Assembly: GCA_964617145.1 (NCBI GenBank)
Contig: CAZTVN010000001.1
Location: 3,045 to 67,044 of the forward strand
Direction of reading: 5' to 3'
DNA: 64,000 bases
Source: CAZTVN01 sp964617145
GTDB lineage: Bacteria > Patescibacteriota > Gracilibacteria > UBA1369 > JACRIC01
Shown here: piece by piece, positions 55,064-64,000 of the stretch
Layout: the number at the start of each line of letters is the position of its first letter
Position numbering within the stretch: the stretch's first letter is position 1
Position numbers and translations under genes: made by a program
The notes under the pieces: generated by a model
Databases searched by the model: none
What the model saw: only the letters and a program-made list of their open reading frames with translations
Told to the model about the DNA's origin: nothing

Positions 55064-58000
55064 TTAAGTTTCAACGAAATTTTCATCAGCAACTTCTTCA
55101 AACGCATCTTCTTCGGTCAAAATTTCTCCTGTTTCATCTTTAAGATTTGATGCAATTTCTTTTTCTCTGGGGGTTATGGTTGCGCCAGCTGTTTCCTCTT
55201 CTTCTACTTCTTCAAGAAAGTGTTCAGCATCTTCAGCAATCCATTGATCTTTATCTATTTGCATAAGTTCAACTTTTAATCCAAGGCTTTGTAGTTCTTT
55301 TACCAATACATTAAAGCTTTCTGGGGTACGAGGTTTGTAAATAGGTTCTCCTTTAACAATGGCTTCATAAGCTTTTGCTCTTCCCCTGACATCATCAGAT
55401 TTGATCGTTAACATTTCTTGAAGTATATGGGCTGCGCCATAGGCTTCAAGTGCCCATACCTCCATTTCTCCAAATCTCTGCCCCCCGTGTTGGGCTTTTC
55501 CTCCGAGAGGTTGTTGCGTGACAAGAGAGTAAGGACCTACTGAACGAGCATGAATTTTATCCTCAATTAGGTGACTTAATTTCATAATGTAGGTTATTCC
55601 TACCGTTGTTGGCCGATCAAATGCTTCTCCCGTTCGACCATCATAGAGTTGTATTTTCCCACTTTCTTCGAGATTTGATTTTTTTAGAAGTTCGTGGATT
55701 TTTTCCGGACGTACTCCATCTAAAGCTGGAGAGGCTACCTGCATATTAAGTTTCGATGCAGCCCAGCCAAGATGCGTTTCAAGAATTTGTCCAATATTCA
55801 TACGACTAGCAACCCCGAGAGGATTTAAAATGATGTCAACGGGAGTCCCATCTGGAAGATACGGCATATCTTCTTGAGGGACGATAATTGATATTACTCC
55901 CTTATTTCCGTGTCGACCTGCTACTTTATCGCCGACTGAAATTTTTCTCATTTGCGCGACATTAACTTTTATTTGTTTATTCACCCCTGTTGAAAGTTCG
56001 TCTCCATTTTCTCTTGAGAAGATTTGTACTCCCACTACTTTTCCTCCTTCTCCGCCAGGGAGTCTTAAGGAAGAATCTTTTACATCTTTTGCTTTTTCTC
56101 CAAAAATCGCACGAAGAAGTCGCTCTTCTGCCGTGAGTTCTGTTTCACCTTTTGGAGTAATTTTTCCAACCAAGATATCTCCTTCTTTTACCGAGGCTCC
56201 AATTCGGACCACACCATCTTCATCAAGATCTTTAAGACGGGCTTCCCCCACATTTGGTATGTCTCTTGTAACGGTCTCTGGACCGAGTTTTGTATCTCGA
56301 ATATCGATAGTGAATGATTCGATATGCACTGATGAATATACGTCGTCTCGCAGAAGTCTTTCTGAGATTACTACCGCGTCTTCGAAATTGTATCCACGGA
56401 ATGCCATATAAGCGACTACGAGATTTTCTCCTAGAGCGAGTTCGCCGTTTTCAATAGCTGGCCCATCACAAAGCACATCTCCTTTTTTCACTCGCTGATT
56501 TTTTTCTATGATTGGACGTTGATGTATGCAGGTTGCTTGATTTGATCGGACGTAGCTTAAGAGATCGTATTTTATTTTTCTTCCACTATCGTAGAGAATG
56601 GTTATTTGGCCGGCATCGACGCTTAAGACAATTCCATTCTCTTCAGCAATAAAGCAGTGTCCCGAGCTTATAGCCGCTATTCGCTCCATACCGGTTCCCA
56701 CAATTGGCGCTTGTGGACGAAGGAGTGGTACTGCTTGGCGTTGCATGTTTGATCCCATGGATGCACGGGTATTATCGTCGTGTTCTAGGAATGGAATGAG
56801 CGATGTTGTCACGGAGATAATTTGTTTTGGTGAAACATCGATGTGTGTAATGTCATTAATGTGAGCTAAAATTGGTTCTCCATTCTTTCGAGATGCAGCT
56901 CGCGTACCAATAATTTGTTTTTTTTCGTTTGTAGGAGTGTTGGCTTCAGCAATGACAAGGTCTCTTTCAGATTCCGCATCAAAATATTCGACTTTTGATG
57001 TCAAATAAGCATTAACTGGAATTTCTTTCTCATATTGTTTAATTTTTTTTATCTTTTGAATTATTTCTTTCGTGAGAGCTTGTCCGGAACGTACGATAAT
57101 TTTTTTCGTTTTTGCATCGCTTATCGTTTTGCTTACGGTATAACCTAAAGCTTTATCCGGGCTAATCGTGTTTCGTATTTCCCTGAAAGGAGTTTCGATG
57201 AAACCATATTTATTTACCTTTGCATAACTTGCGAGATGTACCACAAGTCCAATGTTTGGTCCTTCAGGAGTAGCAATGGGACAAATACGTCCATAGTGAG
57301 ATGCGTGTACATCTCGGACATCAAAGGATGCACGTTCACGCGAAAGACCACCTGGCCCCATAGCTGAAAGACGACGCTTGTGAGCGAGTTCCGAAAGAGG
57401 ATTGGTTTGATCCATAAACTGTGAAAGTTGAGAACTCGCAAAAAATTCGCGTAGTGCCGCTGTTATCGGGCGTGAATTGATAAGTTGAGTTGGAGTCACG
57501 GTATCGAGATCCATTACAGTCATTCTGTCTTTCGCGATGCGATCCGTACGAAGTAGTCCAACTCGAAACTTATTTTGTACGAGTTCCCCAACCGCTCTTA
57601 CTCGTCGATTGCTTAAGTGATCAATATCGTCAGGTACTTTTTCGCCGTTGTTGAGTTGAATAAGATATTTTAGAATATGTACAAGATCTTGAATTTGAAA
57701 AATGTGATGTTTAGGATCGTTTGGAATATTGATTTTAAATCTTTTATTGAATTTATAGCGCGCAACCGGGCCCATGTCATATTTTCGGTAATCGAAAAAC
57801 ATTGATTGAATGAGCGATTTTGCGTTTTCAGGAGTTGCCAGATCGCCGGGACGTATTTTCCGATAAATATTTTTGTACGCCTCATCAACAGTTTTTGCTG
57901 GATCTTTTTCTAAGGTATTGAGAATATAATCAATATTTGTGTTTATATTGACATCTTTAAAGATATTCAAAATTTCTTTGTCTGTTTCGTAGCCAAAAAC

Positions 58001-58681
58001 TCGAAACAAACTTGTAACAGGAATTTTTCGTTTTCGATCTATTTTTACAGAGATTATACCCTTCTTATCTGTCTCGATTTCGAGCCACGCTCCTCGCTTT
58101 GGGATAACTTTTGCGCAGCAAAATTCTGGAGCCATACTATTTCGAAAAAAGAAAACTCCTGGTGATCGCACCAACTGGCTTACTACCACTCGTTCTATAC
58201 CATTGATAATAAATGTTCCTTTATCAGTCATGAGAGGTATCCCTCCCAAAAAGATATCTTGTTCTTTAATTTCTCCTGTTTCTTTATTAATAAGTTGAAC
58301 ATGAACTTTTAGAGGGGCTTCGTAACTCAAGTTTTTTTCTTTACATTCATAAGGCGTATACTTGGCTTCTCCTATCGAGTGTTTTTGGAAATGGAGTTCG
58401 AGCTTTTTATTGGAGAAATCGGATATTGGTGAAATTTCGTCTAAAAGTTCCCTTATTCCTTCTTCAAGAAACCATTTATAGGCTTGAATTTGGACCTCAA
58501 TAAGATGGGGTAGGGCATAATCATCGTCGCGATTGTGAAAATGCACCCGCTTTGTTGGCGCTATTATTATTTTTGGTTCAATGAGCTTTTCGGGCTTTTG
58601 AACCTTTGTTTTTTGTTTTTTGTTTTTTGTTTTAGGAGCAATTTTTTTTATTTTTTTTGAGGAAGATAGAGACTTTGTCAT
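55064..58681 (-). CDS. rpoB: RNA polymerase beta subunit
   Basis: 1205 aa. Rifampicin-region sequence [20 protein letters not shown] and [16 protein letters not shown] carries the sensitive-type Asp, His and Ser; downstream [44 protein letters not shown] and the C-terminal [20 protein letters not shown]. The N-terminus begins with ~40 Lys/Ser-rich residues before the typical [19 protein letters not shown]. The C-terminal ~50 residues are acidic. rplJ/rplL are not upstream; a promoter sits in front instead. Confidence 0.98.
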   Translation of the reverse strand: MTKSLSSSKKIKKIAPKTKNKKQKTKVQKPEKLIEPKIIIAPTKRVHFHNRDDDYALPHLIEVQIQAYKWFLEEGIRELLDEISPISDFSNKKLELHFQKHSIGEAKYTPYECKEKNLSYEAPLKVHVQLINKETGEIKEQDIFLGGIPLMTDKGTFIINGIERVVVSQLVRSPGVFFFRNSMAPEFCCAKVIPKRGAWLEIETDKKGIISVKIDRKRKIPVTSLFRVFGYETDKEILNIFKDVNINTNIDYILNTLEKDPAKTVDEAYKNIYRKIRPGDLATPENAKSLIQSMFFDYRKYDMGPVARYKFNKRFKINIPNDPKHHIFQIQDLVHILKYLIQLNNGEKVPDDIDHLSNRRVRAVGELVQNKFRVGLLRTDRIAKDRMTVMDLDTVTPTQLINSRPITAALREFFASSQLSQFMDQTNPLSELAHKRRLSAMGPGGLSRERASFDVRDVHASHYGRICPIATPEGPNIGLVVHLASYAKVNKYGFIETPFREIRNTISPDKALGYTVSKTISDAKTKKIIVRSGQALTKEIIQKIKKIKQYEKEIPVNAYLTSKVEYFDAESERDLVIAEANTPTNEKKQIIGTRAASRKNGEPILAHINDITHIDVSPKQIISVTTSLIPFLEHDDNTRASMGSNMQRQAVPLLRPQAPIVGTGMERIAAISSGHCFIAEENGIVLSVDAGQITILYDSGRKIKYDLLSYVRSNQATCIHQRPIIEKNQRVKKGDVLCDGPAIENGELALGENLVVAYMAFRGYNFEDAVVISERLLRDDVYSSVHIESFTIDIRDTKLGPETVTRDIPNVGEARLKDLDEDGVVRIGASVKEGDILVGKITPKGETELTAEERLLRAIFGEKAKDVKDSSLRLPGGEGGKVVGVQIFSRENGDELSTGVNKQIKVNVAQMRKISVGDKVAGRHGNKGVISIIVPQEDMPYLPDGTPVDIILNPLGVASRMNIGQILETHLGWAASKLNMQVASPALDGVRPEKIHELLKKSNLEESGKIQLYDGRTGEAFDRPTTVGITYIMKLSHLIEDKIHARSVGPYSLVTQQPLGGKAQHGGQRFGEMEVWALEAYGAAHILQEMLTIKSDDVRGRAKAYEAIVKGEPIYKPRTPESFNVLVKELQSLGLKVELMQIDKDQWIAEDAEHFLEEVEEEETAGATITPREKEIASNLKDETGEILTEEDAFEEVADENFVET

Positions 58682-58744
58682 GATAATTTGGATATTTTAA
58701 AAAGAGTCTCAAGGTGCTATCTTCCGCTACTCATCCATATTAAT

Positions 58745-58787
58745 CCCACTCTTAAATTTTTTCATTGTAAGAGAAAATTTTTGTGGG
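58745..58787 (-). promoter_or_regulatory. Hairpin in the rpoB leader
   Basis: CCCA (58745-58748) pairs with TGGG (58784-58787) and next to it CTCTTA (58749-58754) with TAAGAG (58768-58773), leaving an A/T bulge. It lies in the ~120-nt leader between the predicted promoter and the rpoB ATG. Could matter for autogenous control; weak evidence. Confidence 0.3.
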
Positions 58788-58810
58788 TTTTTTATCTGAT
58801 AGCTTGTATT

Positions 58811-58838
58811 ATTTTACTCATTTTTTCTCTTAAGTCAA
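58811..58838 (-). promoter_or_regulatory. Predicted sigma70-type promoter for rpoB-ssb-rpoC
   Basis: Minus strand: TTGACT (58838-58833), 16-nt spacer, TAAAAT (58816-58811). Predicted leader ~120 nt. The -35 context TTTGACTTAAG is identical with that of the rplC promoter. Confidence 0.55.
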
Positions 58839-58888
58839 ATGAAAGTATTTTCGAGAATGAAAATAACTTGCTTTTTTTATAAAATATT

Positions 58889-59635
58889 TTATTTTTGCAA
58901 AAAATATTTTTCGTAGAATGTTTTGCATTCTTTTAGATTTGTCATTACTCGTTCGTCGTTTCCTGCCTCGAGATATTTTGATAAGATTTTTAGAGAAATC
59001 GCTCCTTTATAGTTAAAATCTTTGAGTTTTGTTAAGAAGCTTTCGAGAGGCAGTATGCCTTTTGTCGGTAAATTATGCCCTTGTCCTCGATATACATTGG
59101 AAAGATGAATGTGCACAAGATAATCCTTTAATAGGCTTGAAACTTTTATAATTTCTTCTTTTTTTTCTGCGAGACGAGAAGTATCAAGGCAAGCGTGTTT
59201 AAAGCGTTTGAGTTCGACTAAATTGTTCATGGCTCTTTGGGGGATGATCCCAAAATAGGTTTTTGGAGAGGCATTTTCTAGCGCTATTGAGAGATTTTCT
59301 TTCTTTCGAAGTTTTGGGATTTGTGTTTTAAACCATTGGATTTCTCGAAATTGTGTGATTCTTGGAGGCTGAACAATGATGATTTTTACCTCAATTTTTT
59401 TTGCCATTTCTACGGCATTCAAAATATCTCTATGGCTTGAATTGAGGCCTAGCTGAAGAGCGACAATGGGAAGATTGTATGTTTTTATAAGTTCGTGTAA
59501 ATAGTCTGCGTTTAAGGTGTCAAAATTTGACGGATCGAGTGTAATATCGATACCATCAAATCCAGCTTCTTTTACAAAGGCGAAAATACGGTTTAAGCCG
59601 TAACCTTCCAGAGATTCTGAGGAAAGTGTGAGCAT
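58889..59635 (-). CDS. Xylose isomerase-like TIM-barrel protein
   Basis: 248 aa. Pattern of the AP-endonuclease-2 / sugar-phosphate isomerase-epimerase superfamily: AGFDGIDITLDPSN near residue 25, LPIVALQLGL, VKIIIVQPPRI, LSIALENASP (metal Glu position), HACLDTSRLA, and YLVHIHLSNVYRGQG (metal His position). The substrate cannot be named. No signal peptide. It lies between serS and rpoB on the same strand, 72 nt after serS. Confidence 0.75.
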   Translation of the reverse strand: MLTLSSESLEGYGLNRIFAFVKEAGFDGIDITLDPSNFDTLNADYLHELIKTYNLPIVALQLGLNSSHRDILNAVEMAKKIEVKIIIVQPPRITQFREIQWFKTQIPKLRKKENLSIALENASPKTYFGIIPQRAMNNLVELKRFKHACLDTSRLAEKKEEIIKVSSLLKDYLVHIHLSNVYRGQGHNLPTKGILPLESFLTKLKDFNYKGAISLKILSKYLEAGNDERVMTNLKECKTFYEKYFLQK

Positions 59636-59707
59636 GAGGCGTTTTTCTATATATTTTTTATCTTTATATCATAGCAGAAATTGGTTTTGTGTTCAAGTGC
59701 TCTGAAG

Positions 59708-60985
59708 CTATTTTGGGAGCGGTTCGATTACTGATTTTCCGATATATCCTTGCAAAACTTCGGGGACTCTTATTGATCCGTCTTGATTTTGATAATTTTC
59801 GAGGATGGCGATTAAGGTACGTCCAATGGCACAGGCTGTACCATTTAAGGTGTGAAGGATTTCATTTTTCCCCTTTCCTGCTTTATAGCGGATGTTTGAT
59901 CTTCTTGCTTGAAAATCCGTGCAATTTGAACAGCTTGTAAGTTCTCTATAGGCAGATTGGCCTGGCAACCAGACTTCGATATCGTATTTTTTTGCTGCTG
60001 GTGCTCCGAGATCGCCACTGCAAATATTAACTACTTGATAATGCAAGCCAAGTTCTTGCATGATTTCTTCTTCGATTGTAAGGATGAAATCGTGTTCTTC
60101 TTCTGATTTTTCTGGATGACAAAAGCTGAACATTTCGATTTTGTCGAATTGGTGAACGCGCAAGATCCCTCGTGTATCTTTGCCGTATGTTCCTGCTTCG
60201 CGTCGAAAGCAAGTTGAAAAACCAGCGTAGCGTAGTGGTAATTTTTCGGAAGGGATGATCTGGTTAAAATGGAGCATGCAAAGCGGTACTTCGGCTGTTC
60301 CTACAAGATAAAGGTCGTCGTCTTCGGGATTTACATGGTAGATTTGATTTCGATCTGCGGGGAAAAATCCGGTTCCAAACATGGCTTTTTCTTGTACTAA
60401 TACAGGTGGTATTATTGGTATGAAGCCTTTTTGTATGAGTTTTTTCATTGTAAATTGTATGAGGGCGAACTCTAAAAGCACGGCTTCATTTTTTAAATAA
60501 TAGAAGCGCGAACCAGAGGTTTTTGAGGCACTTTCAATATCAATGAGATTGAGTTTTTCCCCGAGTTCTACGTGGTCAACTGGAGTGAAATCAAATTCGG
60601 GTTTTTCTCCTATGGTTTTTATTACGAGATTTTCGGATGAATCTTGTCCGTCGGGAACAGATGGGAGAGGCGGATTGGGAATCAAGATGAGTTCGTTATC
60701 GAGCTGATTTTTGAGATTTCTCATTTTTCCCATTATCTCTCTCTCTTCGTCGCTTACTTTTTGCATTGAGGCAATGAGTTCCTCTTTTTCTTTTTCTTCC
60801 ACTTTGGCGATCATTTCAGATGTTTTGTTTTTTTTTGCTTTCAATTCTTCAGTTTTTTGTAAAAGTTCTCGATATTCTTGATCGAGTGAAATCACGTTGT
60901 CGATGAGTTTTTCTTCCGCTCCTTTACGAGCAATATTTTTTTTGATGGTTTCTTTTTGTTCTCTGATGAGTTTGAGGTCGAGCAT
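59708..60985 (-). CDS. serS: Seryl-tRNA synthetase
   Basis: 425 aa class II synthetase. N-terminal two-helix coiled-coil arm (~30-100, Lys/Glu-rich) that grips the long tRNA-Ser arm, motif 2 FRREAGTYGKDTRGILRVHQ, and motif 3 region LNGTACAIGRTLIAILENYQ. TAEVPL serine-binding loop present. Full length. Preceded by ~170 nt containing two small hairpins. Confidence 0.97.
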   Translation of the reverse strand: MLDLKLIREQKETIKKNIARKGAEEKLIDNVISLDQEYRELLQKTEELKAKKNKTSEMIAKVEEKEKEELIASMQKVSDEEREIMGKMRNLKNQLDNELILIPNPPLPSVPDGQDSSENLVIKTIGEKPEFDFTPVDHVELGEKLNLIDIESASKTSGSRFYYLKNEAVLLEFALIQFTMKKLIQKGFIPIIPPVLVQEKAMFGTGFFPADRNQIYHVNPEDDDLYLVGTAEVPLCMLHFNQIIPSEKLPLRYAGFSTCFRREAGTYGKDTRGILRVHQFDKIEMFSFCHPEKSEEEHDFILTIEEEIMQELGLHYQVVNICSGDLGAPAAKKYDIEVWLPGQSAYRELTSCSNCTDFQARRSNIRYKAGKGKNEILHTLNGTACAIGRTLIAILENYQNQDGSIRVPEVLQGYIGKSVIEPLPK

Positions 60986-61069
60986 AGAAATAAAAGGTCA
61001 ATTTTACCTTCGTTATGGTATCTCGGATGATGGCTAAAGCGCAAGGTTTTGTAAAGGAATTAGGGACAT

Positions 61070-61113
61070 GCTGAAAAGTCAGCTTATTGCCTGTTTGACA
61101 GATAGCGACAGGC
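61070..61113 (-). promoter_or_regulatory. Two adjacent hairpins upstream of serS
   Basis: GCTGA/TCAGC around AAAA (61070-61083) and GCCTGT/ACAGGC (61089-61094 with 61108-61113, 13-nt loop). They lie in the 170-nt gap between the 78-aa gene and serS. They could be a terminator for the purine genes or a serS leader; no clear T-run or T-box sequence seen. Confidence 0.3.
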
Positions 61114-61155
61114 AGGTAGCCTAAATTTGAATTTTCGTTAAGCAATGTAAGTTTT

Positions 61156-61392
61156 TCAGAGATTTTTTAAGATTTCCGCTAACCTTCTTTCGAATTCTTC
61201 TCGTGTGCCTTGAAATGAGTCTATGAATGTCAAAAATGTTTTTTCTTGTCTGTCATTGACATGAAAATTTCCAACAAGTGGTAATTTAGAATATATTGAT
61301 CCATTTTTCCATGGAAATGGCAGTTGAAAAGCTGCATAATATTTTGTCCTTTCGCCTTCATCTGGGCCCTCTTGATATATTTTGTACTCCAT
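61156..61392 (-). CDS. Hypothetical protein, 78 aa
   Basis: 78 aa, not recognised. Mixed composition with an aromatic-rich first half (YYAAFQLPFPWKNGSIYSKL) and an amphipathic C-terminal helix (TREEFERRLAEILKNL). No membrane segment. 26 nt after purQ on the same strand, so probably in the purine transcript. Confidence 0.55.
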   Translation of the reverse strand: MEYKIYQEGPDEGERTKYYAAFQLPFPWKNGSIYSKLPLVGNFHVNDRQEKTFLTFIDSFQGTREEFERRLAEILKNL

Positions 61393-61418
61393 TATAGGCC
61401 GTTCTGAGATAAGAAATT

Positions 61419-62231
61419 TTATTTAAGAAAATAGTTTATGGCATTTTTAAAAATGGCTATGCCTGGTCCTTCTTTTGGCATTTTTCGTCCATGGCGTTTA
61501 AATTTTTCTTTTAAATAAGGCCAATCTGGCCGGCAGGTCATAAAAAGCGCGCGATCAGGGTGTGGCATAAGTCCAAGGATGCGACCAGTTTCATCTGTGA
61601 TGCCCGCAATATCTTCTAGAGATCCGTTGGGATTTTTTGGAAGATCGAGATAATCGCATATTTCTCCTTTAATATATTTGAGTGCGATGAGTTTTTTTTC
61701 TTTAATTTTTTTCAATATTTTTGGCGGCGCGTAAAAATTTCCTTCGCCATGGCCTATGGGTAAAGGGAATTGATCGAGGTCGCGAAGCCAAGGATTTTGT
61801 TTTTGGCCTTCTTGAACTTCAAGATCGACCCAACGGTCATTGTAGATCGCTTGCGCATTTCGATTGAGCGCTACGAGTTGTTTTCCATAATTTTTTTCAA
61901 AAGCAGGGATAAGCCCGATATTGGCGATTACTTGAAAACCGTTGCAAATACCGATAATAAGGCGATCTTTTTCAATGAATTTTAAAATTTTATCCATGAG
62001 ATGATTTTTTACACGATTTGCGAGCGCCTTTCCTGCCCCTGTGTCATCTCCGTAGGCAAAACCTCCCGGAAAGGAGAGAATCTGATAATGATCGAGAGAG
62101 TCGTTTCCTTCAATAAGATCGTTAATATGGACGATTTTTGGCTCACCATTAGCGTATTTGAAGCCGTATGCTGTTTCTTCTTCACAGTTTATTCCGTATC
62201 CGGTCATGATGATTATGCGCGGTTTTAGCAT
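61419..62231 (-). CDS. purQ: FGAM synthetase glutaminase subunit
   Basis: 270 aa class I glutamine amidotransferase domain that feeds ammonia to PurL. FPGGFAYGDDTGAGKALANR, nucleophile in GICNGFQVIANIGLIP, GHGEGNFYAP, and the His of LMPHPDRALFMT. Longer than the usual ~225 aa bacterial PurQ and closer in sequence style to the C-terminal domain of the large, single-chain PurL, here as a separate gene. Starts 5 nt after purL. No purS seen. Confidence 0.93.
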   Translation of the reverse strand: MLKPRIIIMTGYGINCEEETAYGFKYANGEPKIVHINDLIEGNDSLDHYQILSFPGGFAYGDDTGAGKALANRVKNHLMDKILKFIEKDRLIIGICNGFQVIANIGLIPAFEKNYGKQLVALNRNAQAIYNDRWVDLEVQEGQKQNPWLRDLDQFPLPIGHGEGNFYAPPKILKKIKEKKLIALKYIKGEICDYLDLPKNPNGSLEDIAGITDETGRILGLMPHPDRALFMTCRPDWPYLKEKFKRHGRKMPKEGPGIAIFKNAINYFLK

Positions 62232-62236
62232 GGTTA

Positions 62237-64000
62237 TTAGAAATTTTTAAAAGTTGAGCGGTAGTTGACAGTCAGCATTTTGATGTCGGTTTCGATGATA
62301 GGGGAGTTGGCGTTTTTTATAGTGATTTTTGGTTTATTTGTGGTTTTTCCGAGAAATGTGTGTGGGAGATTTTTAAACATAGTTTCAAAGGTGTTTTTGT
62401 TGCTTGGTGCGATGGAGACGAGAAGGCGGCCTTGAGATTCGGAGAAAAGCATAGTGAGCATTTTTCTCATGAGCCTATTTGGATGATTGGATTGATTTGA
62501 TCGATGTTTCGGGATTTTGTTGATTACATTTTGTAAATCTAATTCGAAGCCGAGTTGTCCAGCAATTGCTGATTTTGCAAGGGCGATAGCGAGGCCACCG
62601 AGATTGAGGCTCTGCGCAGAGGCAATTAAGTCTTTTTGAATGGCATCATGGAGTGCGCGATAGATTTTTTTATTTTTTTCTGCATCGACTTTTGGGATAT
62701 TATTTCCAATATATGGTTTATCTCTTTCTTTTTCTCCAAGATAGGTGAAATATTCTGATCCGCCGAGTTCGTCAAAAGTCTCTCCAAGAAGGTAGATCAA
62801 GTCGCCCGGTATTTTGAAATCGAGTGTTACGGTTTTTCTTACATCAAGAATGACTCCAATGGTTGAAATAAGCAAAGTTGGTGGAATCGAAATATTGAGA
62901 GGTTTTCCATTTTCGTCAAAGCCGTGGAAATCGTTGAACATACTGTCTTTTCCTGAAATGAAAGGCGTTCCATAGGAAATGGCGTAATCAGAGCAAGCTT
63001 TAAGCGTTTTTTTGAGTTCGTATAGTTTTTTTGAATCGTAGGCTTGGCACCAACAAAAGTTATCTAAAATGGCGAGATGGTCGAGGCTGGCACCGCAGCT
63101 TATGGCATTTCGTATTGCAGAATCTATGCAGCAAGCTGCCATGTGATAGGTATCGATATCGCTGAAACGAGGATAGATCCCAAATGAGGTTACGATGCCT
63201 TTCCATGAGTCATATACTGGTTTATTGACTGCCGCAGAGCCATTTACGCGACCTTTTCCTTGCAGAGGTTTTATGACGGATGTCCCTTGGACTTCGTGAT
63301 CGTATTGCCTTGAAATAAATTCCGTGGAGGCGATATTGAATCTTTTTACCATGTCATGAAAAATGGGAGTGAGATCATTTTTTATGTTTTTTGGTATCAG
63401 ATTTTTGGGCTCTTCGTGATGAATTTTAAAGGTTTGGGTTTTGAATTGTTTTTGAGGAAGACCTTCGTGAAGAAATTCAAGATCCATATCAAAAATAGTT
63501 TTTTCATGGTACGTTATTATGCCCTTGCCCGTATTATTAAATGTCCCAATAATGGTTGATTCGACATCGTGTTTTTTCATGATGGCTTCAAATTTTTTCC
63601 AATTTTTTGGAGGAATGGCTAAAGTCATTCTTTCCTGAGATTCGGAAATCCAAATTTCCCAAGGGCTTAAATTGGCATATTTTACAGGTACTTTTTCAAG
63701 TTCGACCAAAAATCCTCCATGTTTTTTANNNNNNNNNNNNTTCGCGCGCCATTTCGGCTATGGAACAAGAAATTCCTCCTGCCCCACAATCTGTTATCGA
63801 GTGATAAAGTTTTTTATCTCTGATTTCCTTAACGAGCGCATCGGAAAATTTTTTTTGAGTGATGGGATCACCGATTTGTACCGCTGTTACGGGACTTTCA
63901 CTTCCAAGCGCTTCTGATGAGAAAGTGGCTCCGTGAATGCCATCTTTTCCGACTCTTCCTCCTATCATCACAATGTAGTCACCTTGTTGCGCTCTTTTTT
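62237..64000 (-). CDS. purL: FGAM synthetase (PurL), 3' part, with an assembly gap
   Basis: Fourth step of purine synthesis. The gene runs off the right edge: from 64000 the frame reads [20 protein letters not shown], then [13 protein letters not shown] up to the N run at 63729-63740, after which the coding continues [20 protein letters not shown] and ends at 62237 in [14 protein letters not shown]. The two sides differ in frame across the 12 N, so the N count is not the true gap length; this is not evidence of a pseudogene. Motifs GLSPWEIW-like [26 protein letters not shown] and LGGSEYF are typical. The C-terminal glutaminase is encoded separately (purQ). Confidence 0.93.

Overview
The window is a 64 kb piece of an AT-rich bacterial chromosome, gene-dense, with short spacers and many 4-nt ATGA overlaps. 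Two short runs of N (47420-47429 and 63729-63740) show it is a draft or metagenome scaffold. TGA is used as an ordinary stop (for example at the end of atpA), so this is not one of the lineages that recode UGA. The ribosomal operon goes straight from rpsE to rplO with 6 nt between them, leaving no room for rpmD (L30). Loss of L30 is a known hallmark of the Candidate Phyla Radiation (Patescibacteria). Together with the small spacers and the gene content, this suggests a CPR bacterium of a comparatively well-equipped lineage such as Peregrinibacteria. That placement is inference.

Layout. 1-3465 (+): the end of an ATP synthase operon (atpA partial, atpG, atpD, atpC). 3489-10786 (+): a tightly overlapping six-gene operon for a complex I / group 4 hydrogenase-like membrane complex. 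Its large subunit has lost all four NiFe-binding cysteines and its small subunit has lost most [4Fe-4S] ligands, so it is an Ehr-type (energy-converting hydrogenase-related) complex. 10826-14033 (-): carA and a DnaQ exonuclease fused to a decayed DinG helicase. 14176-19317 (+): a TerC/DUF475 membrane protein and pyrB, pyrC, pyrD, pyrK. 19353-19627: a highly palindromic MITE-like element. 19639-23735 (-): two unknown proteins and a Clp/Hsp100 ATPase under a good promoter. 23995-25778 (+): pyrE and pyrF, separated by a second palindromic element. 25753-58681 (-): about 33 kb of information-processing genes on one strand: ksgA, DUF167, a P-type Ca2+-like ATPase, trmD, rpsI, rplM, rplQ, rpoA, rpsD/K/M, rpmJ, infA, map, adk, secY, the spc and S10 ribosomal genes, rpsJ, tuf, fusA, rpsG, rpsL, rpoC, ssb and rpoB. 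58889-64000 (-): a TIM-barrel protein, serS, a small unknown protein, purQ and the 3' part of purL.

The genes give a picture of a cell with an F-type ATP synthase beside an ion-translocating membrane complex of unclear redox function, the de novo UMP pathway except carB (carA, pyrB, C, D, K, E, F), at least the FGAM synthetase step of purine synthesis, and a conserved translation/transcription core. Points most worth a second look: the redox-dead Ehr complex next to ATP synthase, the two cloverleaf-like palindromic elements, the exonuclease-dead-helicase fusion, ssb placed between rpoB and rpoC, and the break in the S10 operon after rpsJ. All motif calls were made by eye; no alignment or database search was run.
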